A stretch of DNA of 64,000 nt, taken from Erythrobacter aureus (GTDB lineage Bacteria; Pseudomonadota; Alphaproteobacteria; Sphingomonadales; Sphingomonadaceae). The position numbers and the translations under genes were made by a program. The stretch spans positions 2,582,501 to 2,646,500 of the forward strand of contig NZ_CP031357.1 in the NCBI RefSeq assembly GCF_003355455.1, read 5' to 3'. A model generated the notes under the pieces. The model was not told the DNA's origin. It searched no databases and was given only the letters and a program-made list of their open reading frames with translations. Below, one piece after another: positions 17,492 to 26,401 of this stretch (its first letter is position 1; every line of letters starts with the position of its first letter).

Positions 17492-18325
17492 ATGCGCATG
17501 ATTGCACGTTTAATCCTGCCGGTAGTGGCGGGGCTTGGCCTCCTCGGCGGCTTTGCCCTGCCCGCTGCCGCGCAGACCTTCCCCGAACGCGGCAGCGCGC
17601 CGGTCGTCGACGCGGCAAACATCATCGATGATGCCACCGAGGCTGCGCTGACGGAAAAGCTTGATGCGTTCGAGGAACGTAGCCAGCGGCAGTTCGTGAT
17701 CGCCACAATTCCCGATCTCGAGGGATACGACATTTCCGATTACGGCTACCGACTGGGCCGTGAATGGGCGCTTGGCGACAGCGAGAACGATGACGGCATA
17801 TTGCTTATCGTCGCACCGAACGAGCGGAAAATGCGTATCGAGGTCGGCTATGGGCTCGAAGGCATTATTCCAGACGGGCTCGCCTTCGAATATGTGGAGG
17901 GCATGAAGCCCTTCTTTCGCGACGGCGATTATTCGGGCGGTATCGCCTGGGGCGCGGACCAGATCATCACCCAGCTCGAACTGCCGCCCGAGGAAGCCGC
18001 ACGCCTGGCGCAAGAACGCAGCGAGGCGCGCGAGAGCGACGGCGGCTTTCCCATTGGCGCGCTGATCTGGCTCGGCTTCATCTTTTTCTTCTTCATCCTG
18101 CCGATGTTCGGCCGCGGACGTCGACGGCGCTATCGCCGCAGCGGTATTGGCGGCGCGGTGGGCGACATCATCCTGTGGGAAGCCGGAAAGGCGATCGCCC
18201 GTGGCCTCTCGGACGACGACTGGGGCGGCGGTGGTGGCGGTTTCGGCGGCGGAGGCGGCGGCTTTGGCGGCTTCTCCGGCGGGGGTGGCAGTTTCGGGGG
18301 CGGCGGCGCCTCGGGGGGGTGGTAA
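17492..18325 (+). CDS. TPM domain protein (YgcG-like) with glycine-rich tail
   Basis: A 277-residue exported protein. A signal peptide (PVVAGLGLLGGFALPAAAQT) precedes the TPM domain (about residues 30-165: VVDAANIIDD, GDSENDDGILLIVAPNERKM, VGYGLEGIIPD), then one transmembrane helix (ALIWLGFIFFFFILPMFG), a basic patch and about 50 residues that are nearly all Gly, Phe and Ser. The layout fits YgcG/DUF477 proteins. Alternative start ATG at 17498. It lies between lemA and a second TPM gene, with which it shares a TAATG junction. Confidence 0.85.
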   Translation: MRMIARLILPVVAGLGLLGGFALPAAAQTFPERGSAPVVDAANIIDDATEAALTEKLDAFEERSQRQFVIATIPDLEGYDISDYGYRLGREWALGDSENDDGILLIVAPNERKMRIEVGYGLEGIIPDGLAFEYVEGMKPFFRDGDYSGGIAWGADQIITQLELPPEEAARLAQERSEARESDGGFPIGALIWLGFIFFFFILPMFGRGRRRRYRRSGIGGAVGDIILWEAGKAIARGLSDDDWGGGGGGFGGGGGGFGGFSGGGGSFGGGGASGGW

Positions 18326-18999
18326 TGGGCTATTTATCGCAAGCCGATCACACAATCGTATCCGACGCCGTGGCCGAGGCCGAACTGACCACGAGCGGCG
18401 AGATCGTCACCGTGTTGGCCGACCGCAGCGACGGCTACGGCGATGTCGTGCTGGTCTGGGCAGTCGCCCTATCCTTTTCGGCGATGAGCCTGTTTGCGAT
18501 GGTCCCGCAACCCTTCATGGATTTATGGGACTCGCTGGTAGGCGGGTGGACGCATGTGTGGACTACGGGCGAGCTGGCTACCATGACCATTTCGCTAGGG
18601 CTGCTGGCCTTCGCACTTGGCTGGCTGCTGCTGAGCTGGGACCCGTTGCGTTTCGCCCTTACCCCCAGTCCGGTGAAATCCGCGCGCGTGCATGCGCGGG
18701 CAATCAAACATTTCAAGGTCGGCGCCGAACGGCGCACCCACGGCCGCACCGGCGTGCTCCTCTATCTCTCGATGCGCGAGCACCGCGCCGAGATTGTCGC
18801 CGACCAGCCGATCGCCGAAAAGGTCCCGGCAGAGGTCTGGGGCGAAGCGATGGCGGACATGCTGGCGGAGATCAAAGAGGGCCGCATTGCGGAAGGTCTC
18901 GCAGCCGGTGTGCGCGACGTAGGCAAGGTCCTGTCCGAGCATTTCCCGCGCGCCGAGGACGACCAGAACGAATTGCCGGACCGGCTGATCGAAGTCTGA
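18325..18999 (+). CDS. Second TPM-domain membrane protein
   Basis: 224 residues, start overlapping the previous stop by one base. The N-terminal TPM motif (AVAEAELTTSGEIVTVLADR) is followed directly by two membrane segments (VVLVWAVALSFSAMSLFAMV and TISLGLLAFALGWLLLSWDP), then the second half of the domain (HGRTGVLLYLSMREHRAEIV and VWGEAMADMLAEIKEG). The TPM fold thus appears interrupted by a helical hairpin. This is the shorter partner commonly found after lemA and a YgcG-like gene. Function unknown. Confidence 0.8.
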   Translation: MGYLSQADHTIVSDAVAEAELTTSGEIVTVLADRSDGYGDVVLVWAVALSFSAMSLFAMVPQPFMDLWDSLVGGWTHVWTTGELATMTISLGLLAFALGWLLLSWDPLRFALTPSPVKSARVHARAIKHFKVGAERRTHGRTGVLLYLSMREHRAEIVADQPIAEKVPAEVWGEAMADMLAEIKEGRIAEGLAAGVRDVGKVLSEHFPRAEDDQNELPDRLIEV

Positions 19000-19084
19000 T
19001 CGCCCAGCCCGGGCGAGGGACCATTTGCCTTTCCTACTGCGCTGCGATTTGCCACGAGGATGGCGAGGGCCCTGACGCGTCTCC

Positions 19085-19097
19085 GGGGGGGGGGGGG
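19085..19097. repeat. G13 homopolymer in an intergenic region
   Basis: Thirteen consecutive G lie 76 bases before the NUDIX start and 86 bases after the second TPM stop. Long G tracts are prone to slippage. The tract lies outside both reading frames but could sit between a promoter and the NUDIX-SDR operon. I see no gene in the 173 bases between 19000 and 19172. Confidence 0.85.
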
Positions 19098-19172
19098 CGC
19101 CTCGGTCGAAGTGTCACCCGGGCGATACCGGATGAAAAATGTCCAATTTCAGAATGTTGAAAGGAGAATGCC

Positions 19173-19742
19173 ATGGGTGACACGGTGTCGCCTTTGTCAC
19201 CCAGTCTGACGGTGCCCGATCATGACGCGGACGAGGAGATCGTCTGGCAGGGCAAATTCCTGACTACTTGCAAGCGCGGTCGCTGGGAATATGTGACCCG
19301 TCCGCGTGGCGTACGCGCTGCTGTCATCCTCGCGGTCGAGAACGGCCATGTCCTGCTGGTCGAACAGTACCGCGTACCGCTGGGCAGAAGCTGCCTCGAA
19401 CTGCCCGCCGGCCTGATCGGCGACGAGACCGAGGGCGAAGCACCGCTCGCCGCCGCGGCCCGCGAGCTGGAGGAAGAGACCGGCTATCGCGCAGCGCGGC
19501 TGGAGGATTGCGGCGAATTCTACTCCTCGCCCGGCCTGCTCGGAGAGAGTTTTACCATGGTCCGCGCGCACGATCTGACCAAGATCTCCGAAGGCGGCGG
19601 GATCGAAGGCGAGAACATCACCGTCCATCGCGTAGCGCTGGCCGATCTGCCCAGTTTTATCGTTGCCAAACGAAACCAAGGTTGCGGGATCGACGTACGC
19701 ATGCTCCTGTTGCTCGGACAAGGGATTCTGGCAGGAGAGTGA
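19173..19742 (+). CDS. NUDIX hydrolase, ADP-ribose pyrophosphatase-like
   Basis: A 189-residue enzyme likely to hydrolyse ADP-ribose or a similar nucleoside diphosphate derivative. The Nudix box (G-x5-E-x7-REUxEExGU) is complete, from the second Gly of GLIGDETEGE to RELEEETGY; RGVRAAVILAVENGHVLLVE and FYSSPGLLGESFTMV are typical of the NudF-like branch. AAAGGAG lies six bases upstream of the ATG. Only two bases separate it from the SDR gene, so they are probably co-transcribed. Confidence 0.85.
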   Translation: MGDTVSPLSPSLTVPDHDADEEIVWQGKFLTTCKRGRWEYVTRPRGVRAAVILAVENGHVLLVEQYRVPLGRSCLELPAGLIGDETEGEAPLAAAARELEEETGYRAARLEDCGEFYSSPGLLGESFTMVRAHDLTKISEGGGIEGENITVHRVALADLPSFIVAKRNQGCGIDVRMLLLLGQGILAGE

Positions 19743-19744
19743 CA

Positions 19745-20527
19745 ATGACTGGACGGTGTGCGGGCAAACTCGCCCTGGTAACGGGGGCGGCCCAAGGCCT
19801 CGGGCGCGCGCATGCGACGCGGCTTGCCGAAGAAGGCGCGCGGGTGCTGTGCACCGATATCAACGGCAAAGGCGCGGCGGAGAGTGCAGCGCTGATCAAC
19901 GATGCTCTGGGCGATGGCACGGCCTTTTCGATCGCGCATGACGTCACCGACCCAGCGGCATGGGAAGCGGCGGTCGATGCGGCTCGCGAAAACCTGGGCG
20001 GGCTCAACGTGCTGGTCAATAATGCCGGGATCGGTGTCGCGGGCAATATCGAGACTTGCGATTTCGACGACTGGAAGCGCTGTTTCGCGATCAATGTCGA
20101 TTCGATCTTTCACGGCTGCCAGAAAGCGTTGCCCCTCATGCGCGAACATGCGCCCGGGTCGATCGTGAACATTTCGAGCATTGCCGGGCTGATCGCCAGC
20201 GATACCATGCCTGCTTACAATGCCAGCAAGGCATCGGTGTGGATGCTGTCCAAATCGATCGCGCTGCACTGCGCCAAGAATAACATGCAGATCCGCTGCA
20301 ATTCGGTGCACCCGACCTTCGTCGATACGCCAATCCTCGATGGCACGGCCAAGCACCACAATCTCGACAAGGGCGTGCTGCTCGACAAGCTGGCGCGGCA
20401 AATCCCGCTGAAATTCGTCGGCGAACCCAATGATATCGCCAACGCTGTGGTCTATCTGGCGAGCGACGAAAGCCGGTTCATGACCGGCGCCGAGCTGAAA
20501 CTCGATGGTGGGATTTCGGCGATGTGA
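19745..20527 (+). CDS. Short-chain dehydrogenase/reductase
   Basis: 260-residue NAD(P)-dependent classical SDR. Cofactor motif TGAAQGLG (TGxxxGxG), NNAG at about residue 90, catalytic Ser in IVNISSIAG, and YNASK (YxxxK). D at the end of the second strand (LCTDINGKG) suggests NAD preference. It resembles 3-alpha/7-alpha hydroxysteroid or cyclohexanol dehydrogenase-like SDRs, but the substrate cannot be named. Forms a two-gene unit with the NUDIX gene. Confidence 0.85.
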   Translation: MTGRCAGKLALVTGAAQGLGRAHATRLAEEGARVLCTDINGKGAAESAALINDALGDGTAFSIAHDVTDPAAWEAAVDAARENLGGLNVLVNNAGIGVAGNIETCDFDDWKRCFAINVDSIFHGCQKALPLMREHAPGSIVNISSIAGLIASDTMPAYNASKASVWMLSKSIALHCAKNNMQIRCNSVHPTFVDTPILDGTAKHHNLDKGVLLDKLARQIPLKFVGEPNDIANAVVYLASDESRFMTGAELKLDGGISAM

Positions 20528-20640
20528 TTTTCAGGGGCCGGAATCACAAGAGGGGCCAGATGGCCCTCCCGGTTCTCTTTCAGTTCTGGTGGGCACGGCC
20601 GCCCGTATGAAAACCGGGTCGGTCTGGCGAGTGGCCATGC

Positions 20641-20862
20641 TCAGTCGGCAATCAGGGCGATTGCCAGATAGATCAGGATGAAGCTGCCGAAGCCGAGCAG
20701 CGTCCCTGCGACGAAGCCCAGGCGGACCCAGGTGGCATCGATGCCGAAATAGCGGGCGATGCCGGAGCAGACCCCCATCAACTTGCCGCCGGTGCGATCG
20801 AGCGTGAAGCTCTTGGCCGGACGAACGGCGTGGTCGGTTTCGCGGAATTTCAGGTCATTCAT
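20641..20862 (-). CDS. PspC domain-containing small membrane protein
   Basis: 73 residues consisting of almost only the PspC domain: FTLDRTGGKLMGVCSGIARY, then FGIDATWVRLGFV and a membrane segment (TLLGFGSFILIYLAIALIAD). PspC proteins act in the phage-shock/membrane-stress response. The ATG overlaps the TGA of the preceding microprotein gene (ATGA), which indicates translational coupling. No pspA or pspB is seen nearby. Confidence 0.88.
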   Translation of the reverse strand: MNDLKFRETDHAVRPAKSFTLDRTGGKLMGVCSGIARYFGIDATWVRLGFVAGTLLGFGSFILIYLAIALIAD

Positions 20863-20975
20863 GCTATCAGTCCATTGGGCGAGGCGGGGATGATGGCCGT
20901 GGCGAAGAAGGCTGTCGACAGGGCCAGTGAGAAGGCAGCCGCGAAAAGCCTGCTGCTGTTTTCGTGAGAGAACAT
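20859..20975 (-). CDS. 38-residue membrane microprotein, second of a tandem pair
   Basis: Begins MFSHENSSRLF and ends IIPASPNGLIA, with a single hydrophobic stretch (AAAFSLALSTAFFATAII). It is a clear paralogue of the preceding 39-residue protein, which ends IIPASPAGLVA. AAGGAAA lies a few bases before the ATG at 20973-20975. Its stop overlaps the PspC start. The conserved C-terminal PASPxGL(I/V)A after one helix suggests a specific membrane or partner contact. I do not recognise a named family. Confidence 0.7.
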   Translation of the reverse strand: MFSHENSSRLFAAAFSLALSTAFFATAIIPASPNGLIA

Positions 20976-21019
20976 ATTTCCTTTCCTTCGGGTTTTAGGT
21001 TGGGCGGCCGGCGGACCGA

Positions 21020-21139
21020 TCAGGCGACGAGGCCGGCGGGGCTTGCGGGGATGATGGCTGCGGCCATGAACATCGCGGAAACGCTGAGAGCGAAGACGGC
21101 GGCGACAGCGCGGTTGCTGGCATAATCGAAGATGGACAT
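21020..21139 (-). CDS. 39-residue membrane microprotein, first of a tandem pair
   Basis: Begins MSIFDYASNRAV and contains one helix (AAVFALSVSAMFMAAAII) followed by PASPAGLVA. AAGGAG sits seven bases before the ATG at 21137-21139, a strong ribosome-binding site, which argues that this very short frame is real. It leads a three-gene unit with the 38-residue paralogue and PspC. The unit is transcribed divergently from recF across about 230 bases without a recognised gene. Confidence 0.7.
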   Translation of the reverse strand: MSIFDYASNRAVAAVFALSVSAMFMAAAIIPASPAGLVA

Positions 21140-21367
21140 TGGTAACTCCTTGAACCTTGGTTTGTTTTCCCGGACCATCCGGGATGCCCAATACATTGCA
21201 ATCGGCGTGCCAAACTCAAGAAACCGCAGAAAACAGCCATTCCCGCCTGAACTCCTCCGTCCACCTTCGTTCAGCAATCCGAAAGGTTGGGAAATTTCAC
21301 CAATTGTTGGAATGACGCCTTTCGAGTGGCGGCAAGAGGCAGCGCGCGCTATCGCGCGTGGCATTCT

Positions 21368-22447
21368 ATGGCGCTCGACCGCATCTCCCTGACCGATTTC
21401 CGCAATCATGCCGCGACCGAACTGGGCGAGACCGGCCAGTTCAACCTGCTGGTCGGCGAGAACGGTGCGGGAAAGACCAACATTCTCGAGGCACTCTCGC
21501 TGCTCGCGCCCGGCCGTGGGCTGCGCCGCGCCGCAATGGCAGATATGGTGCGCGGCGATAGTGAGACCGGCTTCGGAGTGGGGGCAAGTCTCGTACAGGG
21601 TGACGAAACTGTCCGTCTCGGCACCTATGCGGAGAGCGCCAATCCGGGACGACGACGCGTACGGATAAACGGGGCGGAGACCACCGCTACCAGTCTCGGC
21701 GAATGGCTCGCCATTACCTGGCTGACCCCGGCAATGGACGGTCTGTTCACCGGGCCGGCGAGCGACAGGCGACGCTATATGGACCGCCTCGCGCTCGCAC
21801 TCGATCCCGCCCATGCGACCCATGCCGCCCGCTACGAGGCCGCGCTACGCGAACGCAACCGCCTGCTATCCGACATGCGCGAACCCGAAAGCGCTTGGCT
21901 CGATGCCGTCGAGGCGCAGATGATCCAGCATGGTTCCGCGCTGATGCAAGGTCGCGCGCGACTGGTCGAAACGCTCGCCGTGCGCCTGGCGGAAATGCCG
22001 GCCGAGCCCTTCGCCCGCCCGGCTCTCACCTATAATCCGGGCGCGCCCGATCATGTCGACGGGCTCAGCCAGGCGCTTTACGACAATCGCGGGCGCGACC
22101 GGGCCGCGCAGCGCACTCACGAAGGTCCCCATCGTGACGAGCTCGACGTGATCCACGCGGCCAAGCGTGTTTCTGCGGCGCAAAGCTCGACCGGCGAACA
22201 GAAGGCGATGCTGGTAGCCATGACGCTGGCGCATGCAGGGCTCGCAGCGCAGGGACGCGCGGGCCTGCTGCTGCTCGACGAGGTGGCAGCCCATCTCGAC
22301 CCCCTACGCCGCGCGGCGCTGTTCGAGCAGTTGCGCGGCAGCGGAGCGCAGGTCTGGATGACGGGCACCGAACCGGCACCTTTCAGCTCGATCGCGGAAG
22401 AAGCAGCGATCTGGCGGGTGAGCGGCGGAGCCGTGGAGCGCGTCTAA
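21368..22447 (+). CDS. recF: DNA replication and repair protein RecF
   Basis: SMC-like ATPase that helps load RecA at gapped DNA. Walker A GENGAGKT at about residue 33, the ABC signature region SSTGEQKAML, and Walker B GLLLLDEVAAHLD. The N-terminal ISLTDFRNHAATEL is typical. 359 residues. The ATG at 21368 was chosen over upstream codons because it opens directly on the conserved domain. The stop overlaps the convergent esterase gene by a few bases. It is not beside dnaA/dnaN here. Confidence 0.93.
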   Translation: MALDRISLTDFRNHAATELGETGQFNLLVGENGAGKTNILEALSLLAPGRGLRRAAMADMVRGDSETGFGVGASLVQGDETVRLGTYAESANPGRRRVRINGAETTATSLGEWLAITWLTPAMDGLFTGPASDRRRYMDRLALALDPAHATHAARYEAALRERNRLLSDMREPESAWLDAVEAQMIQHGSALMQGRARLVETLAVRLAEMPAEPFARPALTYNPGAPDHVDGLSQALYDNRGRDRAAQRTHEGPHRDELDVIHAAKRVSAAQSSTGEQKAMLVAMTLAHAGLAAQGRAGLLLLDEVAAHLDPLRRAALFEQLRGSGAQVWMTGTEPAPFSSIAEEAAIWRVSGGAVERV

Positions 22448-23145
22448 CCGACCGGCGGCAGCGCCGCTTCGACATCGTCCACCGTATCCTCGACCAGCTC
22501 GGTGATACCTTCGGCGGTGGGATGGATACGATCGTCGAGAAACAGGCTCTGGTCCTCGTAAATGCTCTCGAGCCAAAAGGGCACCAGCCCCACACCGTAT
22601 TCGCGCGCGAGTTCTCCATAGAGGCTATCGAACTGCTGCTGGTACTCCGCGCCATAATTGGGCGGCGAGCGCATGCCCATAAGCAGGACGGGAATTTCGC
22701 GGCCCCGCAGCTCTTCCAGCATGGCTTCGAAATTGGCGCGCGTCTGGTCGGGCTGGATGCCGCGCAGCATATCGTTGCCGCCCAGTTCGAGGATCACGAG
22801 GTCGGGCTTTACCTTTTGCGCGTCGAGCGTGAAGGCAAGCCGCTGGCGACCGGCTGCACTGGTATCGCCCGATACACCGGCATCGATGACGCGCGCATTG
22901 ATGCCCCGCCCGCGCATCGCATCTTCGAGCTGCTCGGGATAGCCCTGCTGCTCCTCCAGGCCGTAACCCGCAAACAGGCTGTCGCCGAAGGCCAGGATAC
23001 GGCGCTCTGGGCCGTCGACCACGATGTCGGGAGCAGCAGCCACATCGCCACCCGTTGCCTCGGGCGCTTCCGCAACATCCTCGACGCTGCCGCAGGCAGC
23101 CAGTGAGAAAACGATAAGTGTAATCGACAAATGCCTTAGCCGCAT
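22444..23145 (-). CDS. GDSL-type arylesterase/lysophospholipase (TesA-like), lipoprotein
   Basis: 233-residue SGNH hydrolase. The N-terminus MRLRHLSITLIVFSLAACGS ends in a lipobox, so it is likely a lipoprotein. Catalytic blocks: FGDSLFAGYGL (Ser), GVSGDTSAAG, LGGNDMLRG (Asn) and DDRIHPTAEG (Asp/His). AAGGAAA lies eight bases upstream of the ATG. It is divergent from the ABC transporter ATPase next to it, the usual tesA/ybbA arrangement in proteobacteria. Confidence 0.9.
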   Translation of the reverse strand: MRLRHLSITLIVFSLAACGSVEDVAEAPEATGGDVAAAPDIVVDGPERRILAFGDSLFAGYGLEEQQGYPEQLEDAMRGRGINARVIDAGVSGDTSAAGRQRLAFTLDAQKVKPDLVILELGGNDMLRGIQPDQTRANFEAMLEELRGREIPVLLMGMRSPPNYGAEYQQQFDSLYGELAREYGVGLVPFWLESIYEDQSLFLDDRIHPTAEGITELVEDTVDDVEAALPPVG

Positions 23146-23192
23146 CGGCGAGTTTCCTTGTGCAAGCCTGGACCCCATGCCATCGCAGCCTC

Positions 23193-23897
23193 GTGACGAA
23201 CTCTCAAGCCGCGATTTCCGCCCGCAACCTCACCCTCACTCTCGGCAGTAGCGAAGCGCCGGTCGATATTCTGCGCGGTATCGACCTCGATATCGCGCTA
23301 GGCTCGACTGTGGCGCTGCTCGGCCCGTCCGGTTCGGGCAAAAGCTCGCTCATGGCCGTGCTGTCCGGCCTCGAACGCGCGAGTGGCGGCACGCTGACGG
23401 TCGCGGGCGAGGATTTCGCCACGATGGACGAGGATGCACTGGCCCACGCCCGGCGCGGCCGGATCGGGATCGTGCTCCAGGCTTTCCACCTGCTGCCGAC
23501 CATGACTGCTCTGGAAAATGTGGCCACACCGATGGAACTGGCTGGTGAGAACGATGCTCAGGACCGCGCGAGGACGGAACTCGAAGCGGTAGGCTTGGGC
23601 CACCGGCTCGACCATTACCCGCAACAGCTTTCAGGGGGCGAGCAACAGCGCGTTGCCATCGCCCGTGCCATCGCGCCGCGCCCCGCCCTTATTTTTGCCG
23701 ACGAACCCACCGGCAATCTCGATGCCGCGACCGGCCACGAAATCGTCGAGCTGCTCTTCGCCCGCCGCGCGGAAACCGGCGCGACACTGCTGGTTATCAC
23801 GCACGATCCGGAGCTGGCCGAACATTGCGAGCGCGTACTCCAGCTCGCCGACGGGCGTGTCGTCAGTGATACGCAGTCGGCCAAGAGCACCGCATGA
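23193..23897 (+). CDS. ABC transporter ATP-binding protein (YbbA-like)
   Basis: 234-residue nucleotide-binding subunit of the LolD/MacB/YbbA group. Walker A GPSGSGKS, Q-loop VLQAFHLLPT, signature LSGGEQQRVAIARA, Walker B ALIFADEPTGNLD and the switch His in VITHD are all present. The start is taken as GTG at 23193 (frame VTNSQAAISARNLTL); the ribosome-binding site is weak. The stop overlaps the start of the permease gene, so they form one unit. Confidence 0.9.
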   Translation: MTNSQAAISARNLTLTLGSSEAPVDILRGIDLDIALGSTVALLGPSGSGKSSLMAVLSGLERASGGTLTVAGEDFATMDEDALAHARRGRIGIVLQAFHLLPTMTALENVATPMELAGENDAQDRARTELEAVGLGHRLDHYPQQLSGGEQQRVAIARAIAPRPALIFADEPTGNLDAATGHEIVELLFARRAETGATLLVITHDPELAEHCERVLQLADGRVVSDTQSAKSTA

Positions 23898-26401
23898 GCT
23901 GGGCCACCGCCTGGCGTATCGCGCGGCGCGATCTCAATGCGCGTTTCCGCGGCTTGCGTCTGCTGCTGGTTTGCCTGTTCCTGGGCACCGGTGCGCTTGC
24001 CGCGATCGGATCACTCACCGCAGCGATCGAGCGCGAGATCGAATCCAATGGCCGCGAATACCTCGGCGGCGATCTACAGGTCGAACTCTGGCAGCGCGGT
24101 CTCGACGAGGAGGAGCGCGCTGCACTCGAGGAGCTTGGCGATGTTTCCGCTGGCATCCGCATGCAGGCAATGGCGCGCTTTGGCGAGCAGGCCGCCCCGA
24201 TCGAATTGAAGGCAGTCGATGCCGCCTACCCGCTCTATGGCGAACTGACGCTGGAAGACGGCCGCTCGGTCGGCCGACCCCGCCCGGACGAGGCGTGGTT
24301 GTCTCAAGGTGCGGCAGACCGCCTCGGCGCGGCACCGGGCGACACCATTGCCATCGGCACCGAAACGCTGGCCGTCGGCGGTATCGTGGCTAATGAACCC
24401 GATCGGTTGAGCGAAGGTTTCCAGCTCGGCCCCACGGTCATCGTGGCGGAAGACATGCCGATGCGCGGCGGGTTGATCGCACCGGGTTCGATGTACCAGA
24501 CCAAGACCCGGGTCCGCTTCTCGGGCAATCAGGACATCGGTGATGCGCGCGAGGCGCTCGAGGAACGGTTCCCCTCGCAGGGCTTCGATATCGACACGGC
24601 CGAGCGAGCCGCACCGGGCACCGACCGTTTCGTCGACCGCATGGGCGAATTCTTGACGCTGGTCGGCCTTGCCGCACTGGTGATCGCCGGGATCGGAATC
24701 GGCGGCGGCGTGACATCCTATCTCGATGCCCGGCGGCAAGGTATCGCCACGCTCAAGATTCTCGGCGCTTCCAGCAGCGATATCGCGCGCATTTACGCCT
24801 TGCAGATTGTCGCCGCCTCGCTGGTCGGCAGTGTGGCCGGGATTGCCGTTGGCGTGGCTCTCGTGCCCCTTCTGGCAACCGCGCTAGACGGACTGCTACC
24901 GGTTTCCAGCGGCCTCATCCTAGATCCTGGCGCGATCCTGCTGGCGCTGGCTTATGGAATGCTGGTAGCGCTGGTATTCGCTGCCCCGCCCTTGCTGCGC
25001 GCACGCCATTTTCCCGCGATGGCTCTGATGCGCGCGCGTGTCGCCCCACTGGCACGCGATCCGCAAGCCTTGCTGGTGGTCGGCAGTGGCCTCGCCGCCA
25101 TCGTCGCGCTCGCATTGCTAACGGCCGAGAATCCGATGCTGTCCGGCGGGTTTCTCGCCGGGGCCGCTGCGGTGCTGACCCTCCTCGCGTTGCTCGGCCT
25201 GGGTATTCGCAAACTCGCCGGTGCCCTGCCCCGCCCCAAAAGCCCCATCGCCCGCAATGCGCTTGCCAATCTGCATCGGCCCGGTTCGTCCACCGGCGCG
25301 TTGGTCACGGCGCTCGGCTTCGGCCTTGCCGCTTTCGTATTGCTCGCCGCCGTCCAGAGCGCGATCGACGGGAACATTGCCAAGCGCGTACCCGACCGTG
25401 CGCCCGACTATTTCGTGCTCGACATTCCGCGCGACCAAGTCACCCAGTTCGAGACACTGGTTCGCGAAGCCGATCCCGATGCGAGTTGGCGGACCGTCCC
25501 GGCGCTGCGCGGTTCGGTGCTCGCCTTCGGGCCAGAAGGCGCCATGACCCGCACGCTCGACCTCGAGGAAATCCCCGACGGTGCCTGGGCGCTGCGCGGC
25601 GAACGCGGGCTGACCTATGCGGATACGCTTCCAGAGGGCAACGAGCTGAACCAGGGACAATGGTGGGGTCCTGCCTATGACGGCGAACCGCTGGTTTCGG
25701 TCGACGAGGAATTCGCCGCGGCCGCCGACCTGGAAGTGGGTGACATGCTGACCTTCGGCGTGCTGGGTATCGAGCGCACAGCGCGGATCGCGAACACCCG
25801 GCGGATCGACTGGGAAAGCATGGGCTTCAACTATGTCTTCGTGTTGAGCCCCAATGCAATTCAGGACGCACCACACAACCTTGCGGCCACGATCGAACTC
25901 AGTCCGGGTACGCCGACGGGGCCGCTGCTCCAGGCGCTGGTCGCGGCGCTTCCCTCGACTTCGGTGATCGAGGTCGGCGGCGTGCTCGAGCAAGCGCGCA
26001 CCATCCTGGAACAGGTAGGGCTTGCCACACTGGCTGCGGCAAGCGTCGCCGTTCTGGCGGGCCTCGCCGTTCTGCTGGGGGCGATCGCCGCGGCGCGCGC
26101 TGCACGCACTTACGATACCGTGGTCCTGCGCGTCCTCGGCGCCGACAGAAGGCAAGTGCTGGTCATGCAACTGATCGAATACGTCGTTCTGGCAGGCGCG
26201 CTCGCGCTTGTGGCGCTCGGCATCGGCAGCTTCGCTGCCTGGCTCGTTGTCACCCAGTTGTTCGAATTCGACTGGCTACCCGATTGGGGCGTGGTGATCG
26301 CCGTTCTCGGGCTCGGGATCGCAATCGTCCTGACCTTTGCTATCGGCGCCTCGCTGCCGCTGCTACGGGCCAAACCGGCGCAGGCGCTGCGGGCGCTCTA
26401 A
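23894..26401 (+). CDS. FtsX-like permease of a YbbA/YbbP-type ABC exporter
   Basis: 835 residues. One N-terminal helix (LLLVCLFLGTGALAAIG), a large periplasmic domain, then a first FtsX block (about residues 250-390), a pair of central helices, a second periplasmic domain and a final FtsX block ending LLRAKPAQALRAL. This two-block layout is the YbbP type. Together with the ATPase it probably moves a lipid, lipoprotein or fatty-acid derivative out of the inner membrane; the nearby TesA-like esterase hints at lipid handling. The substrate is unknown. Confidence 0.88.
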   Translation: MSWATAWRIARRDLNARFRGLRLLLVCLFLGTGALAAIGSLTAAIEREIESNGREYLGGDLQVELWQRGLDEEERAALEELGDVSAGIRMQAMARFGEQAAPIELKAVDAAYPLYGELTLEDGRSVGRPRPDEAWLSQGAADRLGAAPGDTIAIGTETLAVGGIVANEPDRLSEGFQLGPTVIVAEDMPMRGGLIAPGSMYQTKTRVRFSGNQDIGDAREALEERFPSQGFDIDTAERAAPGTDRFVDRMGEFLTLVGLAALVIAGIGIGGGVTSYLDARRQGIATLKILGASSSDIARIYALQIVAASLVGSVAGIAVGVALVPLLATALDGLLPVSSGLILDPGAILLALAYGMLVALVFAAPPLLRARHFPAMALMRARVAPLARDPQALLVVGSGLAAIVALALLTAENPMLSGGFLAGAAAVLTLLALLGLGIRKLAGALPRPKSPIARNALANLHRPGSSTGALVTALGFGLAAFVLLAAVQSAIDGNIAKRVPDRAPDYFVLDIPRDQVTQFETLVREADPDASWRTVPALRGSVLAFGPEGAMTRTLDLEEIPDGAWALRGERGLTYADTLPEGNELNQGQWWGPAYDGEPLVSVDEEFAAAADLEVGDMLTFGVLGIERTARIANTRRIDWESMGFNYVFVLSPNAIQDAPHNLAATIELSPGTPTGPLLQALVAALPSTSVIEVGGVLEQARTILEQVGLATLAAASVAVLAGLAVLLGAIAAARAARTYDTVVLRVLGADRRQVLVMQLIEYVVLAGALALVALGIGSFAAWLVVTQLFEFDWLPDWGVVIAVLGLGIAIVLTFAIGASLPLLRAKPAQALRAL

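Noticed and set aside
18227..18322. Repeated GGCGGCGG sequence that looks like a DNA repeat array
   Set aside because: It encodes the glycine-rich tail of the first TPM protein in frame; low complexity is expected there and spacing is irregular, so it is not a CRISPR array or tandem-repeat locus.
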